In this document: one piece after another, positions 26,504 to 34,791 of the stretch
How positions within the stretch are numbered: position 1 is the first letter of the stretch
Layout: every line of letters starts with the position of its first letter
DNA from: Actinoalloteichus caeruleus DSM 43889
Lineage (GTDB): Bacteria > Actinomycetota > Actinomycetes > Mycobacteriales > Pseudonocardiaceae
Assembly (NCBI RefSeq): GCF_000429185.2
Contig: NZ_AUBJ02000001.1
Coordinates: 3,968,001-4,032,000 of the forward strand
Reading direction: 5' to 3'
DNA length: 64,000 nt
Position numbers and translations under genes: made by a program
The notes under the pieces: generated by a model
Databases searched by the model: none
What the model saw: only the letters and a program-made list of their open reading frames with translations
What the model was told of the DNA's origin: nothing

Positions 26504-27208
26504 ATGCGCGGGGACCGGGAGGCCTGGCCGACGACGGTCGACCAGGCCGAGGCGGCGGAAAGGGCGCTGCGCCCCCTGGTGGACCTGAGCGGCAGGAGTC
26601 CCGCCCGGGTGCGGACGGTGGCCGGGCTGGACGTCGCATACGCCACCGGCTCCGAGCGCGTGGCCGGCGCGGTGGTCGTCCTCGACGCCACCACGCTGCG
26701 CCCGGTGGACGAGGCGGCGGTGGTGGGGACCGCCGCCTTCCCCTACGTACCCGGGCTGTTCGCGTTCCGGGAGCTACCGCCACTGCTCGACGCCCTCGAG
26801 CGCCTGACGACCACGCCCGACCTGCTGCTGTGCGACGGGCACGGCATCGCCCACCCCAGGCGGTTCGGCCTGGCCTGCCACCTGGGCGCGCGCACCGGGC
26901 TGCCATCCGTGGGCGTCGCCAAGAACCGGCTGGTCGGGGACCACGAGGCGCCCGGTCCGCGCCGTGGCGACCACGCTGACCTGCTCGACGCGGACGGCAC
27001 GACGCTGGGACGCGTGCTGCGCACCCAGGACGGGATCCGGCCGGTCCACGTCTCGGTGGGACACGCGATCGGTCTGGCCCCGGCGGCGGAATGGGTGCTG
27101 CGGTGCTCGCCCCGCTTCCGGCTCCCCGAGACCACCCGGCTGGCCGACCAGCTGTCCCGGCGGGCCCTCCGCGCGGCGACCTCGGGGACCGGCGTCAGCG
27201 GATGGTGA
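26504..27208 (+). CDS. nfi: Endonuclease V
   Basis: A 234-aa DNA repair enzyme that nicks the second phosphodiester bond 3' of deoxyinosine and other deaminated bases. The RNase H-like core is intact: VAGLDVAYATGSERVAGAVV with the first catalytic Asp, YVPGLFAFRELPPLLDAL (PYxP wedge motif and catalytic Glu), LLCDGHGIAHPRRFGLACHLG, PSVGVAKNRLVG and PVHVSVGHAIGL. The ATG follows GGGGAGGAC. Its 3' end overlaps the convergent DUF5926 gene by 14 nt. Confidence 0.95.
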   Translation: MRGDREAWPTTVDQAEAAERALRPLVDLSGRSPARVRTVAGLDVAYATGSERVAGAVVVLDATTLRPVDEAAVVGTAAFPYVPGLFAFRELPPLLDALERLTTTPDLLLCDGHGIAHPRRFGLACHLGARTGLPSVGVAKNRLVGDHEAPGPRRGDHADLLDADGTTLGRVLRTQDGIRPVHVSVGHAIGLAPAAEWVLRCSPRFRLPETTRLADQLSRRALRAATSGTGVSGW

Positions 27209-28151
27209 TCTGGCGGCCGGTGAGCCCGTTGCGGGCCCGGCGCTCCGAGGCGTCCAGCGGCTGCTCGTCCAGTGAGGCCAGCGCCTCCTCCAGCCGGCGG
27301 CCGAGTTCGGCGGCGGGCTGCTCCCACTCCTTGGCGTGCGACTCGGGGTCGAGGTCCCACACCGGCACCAGCAGCCCGTGCGCCCGGAACGACCCGGCGT
27401 ACCGGCTGCCCTCACCCAACGCCAACTCGCCCCGAGCCGACAGGCGGGCCAGCGCGTCCAACAACCGCTCCTCCGGTTCCCGCCGCACCCACCGCAGGTG
27501 CGCCTTCTCACCGGCGTCCACCCAGTAGGCGGCGGTCACGCCCTCGGCGGCCAGCCGTTCCGTCGGCATGATGGCCGTGTTGGCGCGTTCCAGGGACAGC
27601 TTCACCTCGGCGGAGGGCTCGGTGTCCTCGGGGATCCACCAGGAGAAGTCCGGGTGGATCCGGACGTCGAACGGCGCGTCGGCGACGAGCAGGTCCTGGA
27701 GGCGGGGGCCTCCCTCGGCGGTGTCCGGGCCGACGGTGGGCAGGCTTTCACCCGCTTTGGCGGTCCTGGCCCACTCGACCGCCCGGGCGATGTCCCGGCT
27801 CACGTCACCGGACCTGGTCTGCACCTGCAGCCCGACGAACGCCTTCCCGTCTGCCCGCACCAGGGCGGCGGCCGCCATCGGCAACACGCTCGCGAGCACC
27901 ACCGTCCGGTCTGTCGGCGGGTCCACGAGCGTCAGTTCGACGGTGGCCGAGGGAACGAACTCGCGGAGGGCGATCAGCTCGGGTTCCACGGACAGCCCGT
28001 CGAAGGGCCTGGTCACGATGACGTTCGTCGCGCCGCCCTCGGCGCCGTGACAGGCCTTGTACCGCTTGCCGGATCCGCACGGGCAAGGCTGGCGTGGGTT
28101 GACGCCCGACTCGGCGCGCTTCTTCCCCCTGGTAGCGGTGCGCTTGGCCAC
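27195..28151 (-). CDS. DUF5926 family protein with SEC-C zinc motif
   Basis: A 318-aa protein. A Lys/Arg-rich N-terminus (VAKRTATRGKKR) leads into a SEC-C zinc-binding motif, PCPCGSGKRYKACHG, at about residues 22-36. This is the SecA/ribosome-associated type of finger. The remainder is the DUF5926 domain conserved in actinobacteria (VTRPFDGLSVEPELIALREF, HPDFSWWIPEDTEPS, AHGLLVPVWDLDPESHAKEW). Function unknown; the finger suggests binding to SecB-like proteins, ribosomes or nucleic acid. GTG 28151 has AGGAGG just upstream. Confidence 0.85.
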   Translation of the reverse strand: MAKRTATRGKKRAESGVNPRQPCPCGSGKRYKACHGAEGGATNVIVTRPFDGLSVEPELIALREFVPSATVELTLVDPPTDRTVVLASVLPMAAAALVRADGKAFVGLQVQTRSGDVSRDIARAVEWARTAKAGESLPTVGPDTAEGGPRLQDLLVADAPFDVRIHPDFSWWIPEDTEPSAEVKLSLERANTAIMPTERLAAEGVTAAYWVDAGEKAHLRWVRREPEERLLDALARLSARGELALGEGSRYAGSFRAHGLLVPVWDLDPESHAKEWEQPAAELGRRLEEALASLDEQPLDASERRARNGLTGRQITIR

Positions 28152-28305
28152 CCGGACCTCCTGGTGAGTCCCGGCGCCGGCCGGCGGCCCACCGATCCGG
28201 CCGCACCGTTCCCGGCCGGGTGTCGCTGGCCAACGCCGAACGGGCGCCACATGTCGATATGCCGGTACGGCGACGAGACGCCGTGACGGTGTCCCCCGCT
28301 CGGGG

Positions 28306-29184
28306 TCACACCGCGTCAGCGACGGTAGCCGACGAGTGGTTCGCGAGGGTCCGCAGGGTCGCGGCTGGCGCGTCCGTGGCGATGTGGTGGACGCCGAGGT
28401 CCGCGCAGAGCCGGATGTCCGACGGCTCGTTCACCGTCCAGCAGTAGACGTCGTTGCCGTGGGAGGCGGCGCGGCGCACGTAGTCGGGATCGGAGCGCAC
28501 CAGGTCGATACCGGGTCCGGCGTGGTCGGCCCACGGTGGCAGGGAGCCGTCCCGCCGGCGGCCGGCCAGGGACCGCATCAGGAGCACCGTGGGCAGCGTC
28601 GGCGCGTACTGACGGACACGGCGGACGGCGCTCGGGGAGAAGGACATGACGGTGACCGGCGCGGTGCCGTCCGCCCCCGGTGCGAGGAGGCCGTGGTCGG
28701 ACAGGTCGGCGACCAGCCTGCGTTCCACGAGGTGGCGGTAGCGGACTGGATGTTTGGTCTCGACGAAGAGCCGGACCGGTCGTTCGGTGTCGCGGACCAT
28801 GCCGAGCAGGTCGGTGAACCGCAGCAGACCGAGGTCGGGCAGGTCGGGCAGGTCGGGCGCGGCGAGTGGCGGCGGGGAACCACCCTCGGGGAGGGCGGAG
28901 AACCCTCGGACCGACTGGTGGTCCGGTCCCCGCCCGGCCTTGCCGTCCCGGTCGTAGCGGTGGGCGGCGAGCCGGTCGAGGGGGAGGGCGCTGACCACTC
29001 CCCGTCCGGTGGACGTGCGGTCGATGCGCCGGTCGTGCAGGCAGACGAGGTGACCGTCCCTGGACAGCCGGACATCGCATTCGAGCCCGTCGGCGCCCTG
29101 CTCGATCGCGAGGGCGTAGGCCGCCCGGGTGTGTTCGGGGAGGTAGGCGGACGCTCCCCGGTGCGCGACCACTGCTGGTGGCAT
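28306..29184 (-). CDS. Glycerophosphodiester phosphodiesterase
   Basis: A cytoplasmic GDPD of about 292 aa with a TIM-barrel fold, hydrolysing glycerophosphodiesters to glycerol-3-phosphate and an alcohol. Signature residues: VVAHRGASAYLPEHTRAAY (catalytic His-Arg and Glu), GLECDVRLSRDGHLVCLHD (metal Glu/Asp and second His), LFVETKH, VTVMSFSP and VYCWTVNEP. A Pro/Asp/Leu-rich insert (PDLPDLPDLGLL) lies in the middle. No signal peptide. Start ambiguous among ATG 29184, ATG 29196 and GTG 29202; 29184 fits the family N-terminus. Confidence 0.9.
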   Translation of the reverse strand: MPPAVVAHRGASAYLPEHTRAAYALAIEQGADGLECDVRLSRDGHLVCLHDRRIDRTSTGRGVVSALPLDRLAAHRYDRDGKAGRGPDHQSVRGFSALPEGGSPPPLAAPDLPDLPDLGLLRFTDLLGMVRDTERPVRLFVETKHPVRYRHLVERRLVADLSDHGLLAPGADGTAPVTVMSFSPSAVRRVRQYAPTLPTVLLMRSLAGRRRDGSLPPWADHAGPGIDLVRSDPDYVRRAASHGNDVYCWTVNEPSDIRLCADLGVHHIATDAPAATLRTLANHSSATVADAV

Positions 29185-29439
29185 GCCCGACAGCATGCCC
29201 ACACGGGGTTAACGGGAGGTGACCGGCGAGGGGCGCCGGGCCGATGGCCCGTCGACACCTCGGCCGGGTGAGCTGGCCAGCTGTGACGGGGCTCGCGACG
29301 GGTGGCGGGTGTCCGGGGGCGGGCACGGCGGACGGCGGCGCACCCGGACACCCGCACACGGGGAACAAGCCCGGTGACCAGCGGTAACGACCGCCCCTCC
29401 CTCCGAGACCGCATGTGGACGCCAGGCCGGGCGGAGCAC

Positions 29440-29445
29440 TACGGT
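29440..29445 (+). promoter_or_regulatory. -10-like hexamer of the P450 gene
   Basis: TACGGT, six bases, then GTG at 29452, the same hexamer and spacing as the CPBP gene. No ribosome site, so a leaderless start is likely. Confidence 0.5.
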
Positions 29446-29451
29446 GCGCGG

Positions 29452-30672
29452 GTGCGCGCTGTCTCCCGTTCTGGTTCCTCCGCCCTCTTCGATCCGGCGG
29501 ACCCCGGCTTCCTCGCCGATCCGTACCCCACCTTCGCCCGGCTCCGGGAGGCCGGCGAGGTGCACTGGCACGAGGGCCTCGGGCTGGCGGTAGCCGTCTC
29601 GCACACGGCCTGCTCCGCGCTGCTGCGGCACCGTTCGCTCGGCCGGGTGTGGACCGACGCCCGGCCCCTGGAGGCTTTCGTCGACTTCAACCTCCTGCAC
29701 CGCAACTCCCTGCTGGAGAACGAGCCTCCGACGCACACCCGGCTGCGGAGGCTGGTGGCGAAGGCGTTCGGGCGCGGTCACGTCGAACGGCTGCGGCCCT
29801 GGGTCCGGGACCTGGCGGACCGGCTGGTGGCGGAGCTGGCGGAGCGGATCGCGGACGAGGGCTCGGCCGACCTCCTGGACCGGGTCGCCGGGCCACTGCC
29901 GGTGTGGGTGATCGCCGAGCTGCTCGGGGTGCCGGAATCCGACCGGGATCTCCTCCAGCCCTGGTCGAACGCGATCGTGAAGATGTACGAGTACGGCCTG
30001 GACGACCACCTCCGGCGCGACGCGGAGCGGGCTTCCGGCGAGTTCGTGGCCTACCTGCGGGACCTGGCGGAGCTGCGCCGGCGCCGGCCGGGGGACGACC
30101 TGGTCAGCGACCTCGTCGCGGTGACGGACGAGGACGGGGGGCGGCTGTCGGAGGACGAGCTGGTGGCCACCGCCGTACTGCTGCTGATGGCCGGGCACGA
30201 AGCCTCGGTGAACGTGGTGGGCAACGGGATGGTGGCGCTGTTGACCCACCGCTCGGAATGGGAGCGGCTGCGCGCCGACCCGGAGCTGCTCCCGGTCGCC
30301 GTGGAGGAGTTGATCCGCTACGACTCACCGCTCCAGCTGTTCGAACGCACGGCGCTGGAGGAGGTGGAGATCGGCGGCCACGTCGTCCGGCCCGGGGAGA
30401 AGATCGCGGCGCTGCTGGGAGCAGCGGCCCGGGACCCCCTGGTCTTCGCGGAGCCCGACCGCCTCGACGTGGGCCGGTCCACCAATCCACACCTGGGGTT
30501 CGGTGCGGGTATCCACTACTGCCTCGGCGCTCCGCTGGCGCGCATCGAGGTGGTGTCCGTCCTGGAGTCGCTGCTCCGCCGGCTGCCCGCCCTCCGCCTC
30601 GCGGGCACGGCGGAGCGGCGACCGGAGTTCGTGATCCGGGGGTTTCGCACCCTGCGGGTGACGGCGGACTGA
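29452..30672 (+). CDS. Cytochrome P450
   Basis: A 406-aa soluble bacterial P450 monooxygenase. Key elements: C-helix NEPPTHTRLRRLVAKAF, I-helix LLMAGHEASVNVVGNG, ExxR motif AVEELIRY, and haem-binding FGAGIHYCLGAPLAR. In the I-helix the usual acid-alcohol pair (Glu/Asp-Thr) is Glu-Ala followed by Ser. P450eryF (CYP107A1) has the same AGxEAS arrangement and uses substrate-assisted oxygen activation. No ferredoxin or biosynthetic genes are adjacent, so substrate and partner are unknown. GTG 29452 is set by the leaderless promoter spacing; ATG 29413 is possible. Confidence 0.92.
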   Translation: MRAVSRSGSSALFDPADPGFLADPYPTFARLREAGEVHWHEGLGLAVAVSHTACSALLRHRSLGRVWTDARPLEAFVDFNLLHRNSLLENEPPTHTRLRRLVAKAFGRGHVERLRPWVRDLADRLVAELAERIADEGSADLLDRVAGPLPVWVIAELLGVPESDRDLLQPWSNAIVKMYEYGLDDHLRRDAERASGEFVAYLRDLAELRRRRPGDDLVSDLVAVTDEDGGRLSEDELVATAVLLLMAGHEASVNVVGNGMVALLTHRSEWERLRADPELLPVAVEELIRYDSPLQLFERTALEEVEIGGHVVRPGEKIAALLGAAARDPLVFAEPDRLDVGRSTNPHLGFGAGIHYCLGAPLARIEVVSVLESLLRRLPALRLAGTAERRPEFVIRGFRTLRVTAD

Positions 30673-30867
30673 GTCGGGCGTGGCCGGAGGGCGGCCGCAT
30701 CGCGAGCGGTCGGTCGCCAACGCGTCCCCCGGTGGGGCGGGTGTGCTGCCCTACGGCCTGAGCCGTGTCTCACCCACGGCGATGCGAACACCGTTTCCGA
30801 TGGTCCATTCGGGCGACAACTGGCCCGCGCATTGCCTAGCGGGCAACATTCGTCAGAGCATGTACGG

Positions 30868-32382
30868 GTGAGTGAGCTGATGACCGAACGCACGGTCCTC
30901 ACCACTTTGGCCGTCATCGGAGTGCTCGGCATGTTCGTGATGCTCTGCCGAGCCCGCCGGGTCAGCACCTCCGTCGAGGACGCCACCCTGGCCGCACTGC
31001 ACCGCGTGTCCGCGGCCGGTCCGGCCCTGCGTTCCGGGCTCACCCTCGAGGCCACCGACCGGGCGACGCCGCACCTCAGGCAGCTGCTCAACTGCGTGGC
31101 GATCGGCCTGGCGGACGAGAGCGGGCTGTTGAGCTGGGACGGGGAGGCCAACCACCACTACCAGGACCTCTCGACCGCGATCGACGTCGTCGTCAGCACC
31201 GGCAAACGGGAACACGTCAACCACGGAGACCTCGACTGCGACCGCCGGTCGTGCCCGATGCGGCACGCCCTCGTCGTGCCGTTGACCGTGGAGGGCGAGG
31301 TGCTGGGCGCCCTGGTCGTCATCGCCGCCAACGGCGGCAAGCGGTTGATCAGGGCTTCCACCGAGCTGGCGCACTACGTGTCCGGTCAGCTGGAGCTGGC
31401 CGAGCTCCAGGAGTCCCGGGAACGGCTGGCCAGGGCCGAGGTGCAGGCCCTGCGCGCCCAGATCTCGCCGCACTTCGTCTACAACGCGCTCAACACCATC
31501 TCCTCACTGGTCCGCACCGATCCGGACGAGGCGAGGGACCTGCTCCAGGACTTCGCGGAGTTCACCGGGTACGCGTTCCGGGCGACGGGCATGTTCACCA
31601 CCCTGGCGGAGGAACTGCGCAACGTCGACCGCTACCTGACGCTGGAACGGGCGCGGTACGGGGAGGACCGGCTGCGGGTGCAGTTGCGGATCGCTCCGGA
31701 GGTGCTGCCCGTGGTGGTGCCCTTCCTCGTGCTGCAACCACTCGTGGAGAACGCCGTCCGACACGGCCTCGCCGGGAAGAAGGGCGGCGGGACGGTCACG
31801 GTGGCGGCCACCGACGTGGGTTCCGAAGCCCTGATCAGCGTCGAGGACGACGGCATCGGAATGGACCCCGCACGGCTGAACCGCGAGCTGGCGACCGCCC
31901 ACCTCACCGGTGCCCACGTCGGGCTCGGCAACATCCACGACCGCATGCAGTCCGTCTTCGGCGACCAGTACGGCCTGGTGGTGGAGACCAACGTCGGGGC
32001 GGGCATGCGGGTCATGTTGCGGGTGCCGAAGTTCGCCCCGGGAGTGCGACCGGAAACCCCGCCGCTGAGCGAGCCCGAACCGCTGGACGATCTCGGCCCC
32101 GATCCCGAGCTGGGCGGTGAGGCGGAGGGACGGGCCCCGGTGTCGGCGCCGCGTCCGGAGTGGACCGGCGGGCTCGCCGAGCGGGTCGAGGTGTCGTTGC
32201 CACCGAGGCGGGAGGGGGCGGGGCACGACCTGCCGCGACGGCGGCAACCCGCGGAGGACCAGGTTTCCGGGGATCCCGCCGTCCGAGGTGAGCGGGCACG
32301 GGAACGGGCGGCCGCGTCGCGGTTCCGCGGGGCGACGACATCCGCTGATCACGCACCACCTCCCGACGCCGAGTCCCCGTAG
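30868..32382 (+). CDS. LytS-type sensor histidine kinase
   Basis: A 504-aa kinase. One N-terminal membrane helix (VLTTLAVIGVLGMFVML, residues 10-26) is followed by a GAF-like sensor (about 60-180), a His_kinase domain with phospho-acceptor H202 in ISPHFVYNALNTISSL, and an ATPase domain (LQPLVENAVRHGL N-box, VEDDGIGMD). The final ~130 residues are disordered. The sensor contains HVNHGDLDCDRRSCPMRH, with two Cys and three His that could form a metal or redox site. The LytTR partner at 33387 is separated from it by an S49 peptidase gene, and symporters follow. By analogy with BtsS/YpdA it may sense a carboxylate. Confidence 0.88.
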   Translation: MSELMTERTVLTTLAVIGVLGMFVMLCRARRVSTSVEDATLAALHRVSAAGPALRSGLTLEATDRATPHLRQLLNCVAIGLADESGLLSWDGEANHHYQDLSTAIDVVVSTGKREHVNHGDLDCDRRSCPMRHALVVPLTVEGEVLGALVVIAANGGKRLIRASTELAHYVSGQLELAELQESRERLARAEVQALRAQISPHFVYNALNTISSLVRTDPDEARDLLQDFAEFTGYAFRATGMFTTLAEELRNVDRYLTLERARYGEDRLRVQLRIAPEVLPVVVPFLVLQPLVENAVRHGLAGKKGGGTVTVAATDVGSEALISVEDDGIGMDPARLNRELATAHLTGAHVGLGNIHDRMQSVFGDQYGLVVETNVGAGMRVMLRVPKFAPGVRPETPPLSEPEPLDDLGPDPELGGEAEGRAPVSAPRPEWTGGLAERVEVSLPPRREGAGHDLPRRRQPAEDQVSGDPAVRGERARERAAASRFRGATTSADHAPPPDAESP

Positions 32383-32393
32383 GCTGTGCAGGC

Positions 32394-33284
32394 ATGAGCA
32401 TGACCGACAAGCTGACGTCGAAGCTCCCGGGCCGGCTCGGGGAGCGGGTCGACCGGTCGCCGATCGTCGCCGTGGTCCGCCTGCACGGCGTGATCAGCTC
32501 GAACCCGTCCCCGGTGAACCGGGGGACCATCAACCTGGCCTCCGTGGAGGCGCCGCTCACGCGTGCCTTCGGCCACGAGCGGCTGGCCGCGGTGGTGCTG
32601 CTGGTGAACTCGCCCGGTGGCTCTCCCACCCAGTCGGCGCTGGTCGCCGACCGGGTCCGCGAACTGGCCGACCGGCGGGCCCGCACCCGTGGCCCCGTTC
32701 CGGTGCTCGCGTTCTGCGAGGACGCGGCGGCCTCCGGCGGCTACTGGCTCGCCTGCGCGGCGGACGAGATCTACGCGCACCCGAGTTCGCTGGTGGGTTC
32801 GATCGGGGTGGTCAGCAGCGGCTTCGGGTTCACCGGCCTGCTGGAGCGGTTGGGTGTGGAACGCAGGCTGCACGCGACCGGCGAGCACAAGACGCGGCTG
32901 GACCCCTTCCTCCCGGAACGGGAGGACGACGTGGCCTGGCTGTTGGAGGTGCAACGGGACCTGCACGGTCAGTTCGTCGACTGGGTGCGCGCCCGCCGGG
33001 GCGACCGGCTGGCCGGCGAGGACGAGACGCTGTTCAGCGGCGAGGTGTGGACCGGGGCGAGGGCGCGGGAACTGGGGCTCGTGGACGGTCTCGGCACGTT
33101 GCGGAAGATCGTCTCCACCCGGTTCCCCGACGCCGAGATCGCCGTCTCGGAGCCGAAGCGCCCCCTCCTCGCCCGGCTCGGGCTCGGTGGTGCCTCGGGC
33201 AGCGGCAGCCGCGCCGGCGACTCACTACTTGCCGCAGTGGAGGGCCTGAACAACAGGGCCGTCTGGAGCCGCCTTGGTCTCTGA
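32394..33284 (+). CDS. S49 family signal peptide peptidase (SppA-like)
   Basis: A 296-aa single-domain serine peptidase. Catalytic Ser114 lies in DAAASGGYWLACAADEI and the general-base Lys166 in TGEHKTRLDPF, with the oxyanion strand VVLLVNSPGGSPTQS before them. There is no N-terminal membrane helix, unlike classical SppA, so it appears cytoplasmic or peripheral; such enzymes form ring-shaped oligomers that trim peptides. It sits between the kinase and its response regulator, 11 nt after the kinase stop. ATG 32394 follows TAGGCT and eight bases; ATG 32400 is an alternative. Confidence 0.88.
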   Translation: MSMTDKLTSKLPGRLGERVDRSPIVAVVRLHGVISSNPSPVNRGTINLASVEAPLTRAFGHERLAAVVLLVNSPGGSPTQSALVADRVRELADRRARTRGPVPVLAFCEDAAASGGYWLACAADEIYAHPSSLVGSIGVVSSGFGFTGLLERLGVERRLHATGEHKTRLDPFLPEREDDVAWLLEVQRDLHGQFVDWVRARRGDRLAGEDETLFSGEVWTGARARELGLVDGLGTLRKIVSTRFPDAEIAVSEPKRPLLARLGLGGASGSGSRAGDSLLAAVEGLNNRAVWSRLGL

Positions 33285-33386
33285 TGGAGCAGGCACCATC
33301 ACAACCAGCGATGAAATGTTCACACACTCGGGTGGACGAAGCACCTTGGCTCCCGAGAACCTTGATCGGCAGGATATGAATCTACG

Positions 33387-34211
33387 GTGACTGCTCAAGC
33401 CAACAACTCGGGTCTGATCGCGCTCGCGGTCGACGACGAGGACCGCGGGCTGGAGGAAATCACCTACCAGCTCAACCGGAGTTCGAGGGTGGCGCGGGTG
33501 CTGACCGCGTTCGACGCCGCCGAGGCGCTGCGCATCATCCGCAGCGACGATCCGGAGCTGCGGGCACGGGCGCAGGCGGGGCTCTGCCCGGTGGACGTGG
33601 TGTTCGCCGACATCTTCATGCCTGGCCTCGACGGCGTCGAGCTGGGCAAGGTGCTCGCGGCGTTCCGGGAGCCCCCGGCCGTCGTGTACGTCACGGGGGA
33701 CGAGAACCGGGCGCTGGACGCCTTCGAGGTCGGGGCCATCGACTACCTGGTGAAGCCGATCAAGTCCGAGCGGGTCGACCGGGCACTGCGCACCATCGAC
33801 CGGATGCGGCGGTCCAAGGAGGACCAGGCAGCCGCGACACCGGCCGAGGACGAGGTCATCCCGGTCGAGCTCGGTGGCACCACCAAGCTCGTCCCACGCT
33901 CCACCATCCGGTACGTGGAGGCGCAGGGCGACTACGCGCGCCTGCACACCACCGACGGCAGTCACCTCGTCCGGATCCCCCTGTCGCAGCTGGAGGAGCG
34001 GTGGAGCGAGGTGGGTTTCGCCCGCATCCACCGCTCCTACCTGGTGTCGCTGCCGCTGGTCAGCGAACTGCGGATGTCCTCGTCCGGGTACTCGGTCAGG
34101 CTCGGGGCCGGCGACCAGGCCATCGAACTCCCGGTCAGCCGCCGTCACACCCGCGCGTTGAAGGACAGGCTGGTGCGGGCCCCGAAGAACGGCTGGGGGC
34201 CGACTCGGTGA
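33387..34211 (+). CDS. LytTR-family response regulator
   Basis: A 274-aa two-component regulator. The receiver domain (residues 10-130) has acidic pair D16/D17, phospho-acceptor D75 in VVFADIFMPGLDG and Lys in YLVKPIKSE. A linker leads to a LytTR DNA-binding domain from about 155 (RSTIRYVEAQGDYARLHTTD, FARIHRSYLVSL, VRLGAGDQAIELPVSRRH). It is the evident partner of the kinase at 30868. It overlaps the next gene by GTGA (4 nt), so translation of the small membrane protein is coupled. Probably regulates the downstream symporter genes. Confidence 0.9.
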   Translation: MTAQANNSGLIALAVDDEDRGLEEITYQLNRSSRVARVLTAFDAAEALRIIRSDDPELRARAQAGLCPVDVVFADIFMPGLDGVELGKVLAAFREPPAVVYVTGDENRALDAFEVGAIDYLVKPIKSERVDRALRTIDRMRRSKEDQAAATPAEDEVIPVELGGTTKLVPRSTIRYVEAQGDYARLHTTDGSHLVRIPLSQLEERWSEVGFARIHRSYLVSLPLVSELRMSSSGYSVRLGAGDQAIELPVSRRHTRALKDRLVRAPKNGWGPTR

Positions 34212-34669
34212 GCGCGACCGGGGAGGACCTCCCGAGCGCCGGCCCGGCGGGCCGGGTTCCGGCGGGTGGGCCTTCCCGCGCCTCCCGGCGAACCCGTCGG
34301 GACCGGACGACGCCACCCCGCCGGGTCCGGGTGGTCCTGGCCGACCGCCGAGGCAAACGGCGCGCGGTGCGGACCATCGTCGAACTGGAGGAACAGACCA
34401 GCGTCGGTGAGGCGCTGGTGCGCAGTCTCGTCCGCGCCCAGCTGCGGACCGCCCTGCTGCTGACGCTGACCACCCTCGGCACCATCGGGATCCTGCCCCT
34501 GCTGTTCTTCTGGCTTCCCGAGCTGGGCGCGTGGACCGTCGGGGACGTCAAGATCTCCTGGATCCTGCTCGGGGCGGCCCCGTTCCCGGCGATGCTCGTG
34601 GTCGGCCTGGTCTACCAGTGGCGGGCCGAGCGCCACGAACGCGACTTCATCGACATGGTCGAGAACTAG
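34208..34669 (+). CDS. Small membrane protein of the symporter operon
   Basis: A 153-aa protein: a basic, disordered N-terminus of ~55 residues, a helix with VELEEQTSVGEALVRSLVRA, and two membrane helices (ALLLTLTTLGTIGILPLLFF and WILLGAAPFPAMLVVGLVYQ), ending in a charged RAERHERDFIDMVEN. The topology is like DUF485 proteins that accompany acetate symporters, but without a direct family match. Its start overlaps the response-regulator stop and it precedes a symporter by 122 nt, so it may be the accessory subunit of that transporter. Confidence 0.75.
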   Translation: MSATGEDLPSAGPAGRVPAGGPSRASRRTRRDRTTPPRRVRVVLADRRGKRRAVRTIVELEEQTSVGEALVRSLVRAQLRTALLLTLTTLGTIGILPLLFFWLPELGAWTVGDVKISWILLGAAPFPAMLVVGLVYQWRAERHERDFIDMVEN

Positions 34670-34791
34670 AAGGGGGTCCCCTGTGCCTTCCACCGAGCCG
34701 GGGGACCCGCTCCCCCCACCGCGACGGTCCGTGTCCGGAGTGATTGGTTAGCGTTGCCGCGTTCGGTTCGACGACATCGAGTAGGCATCGC

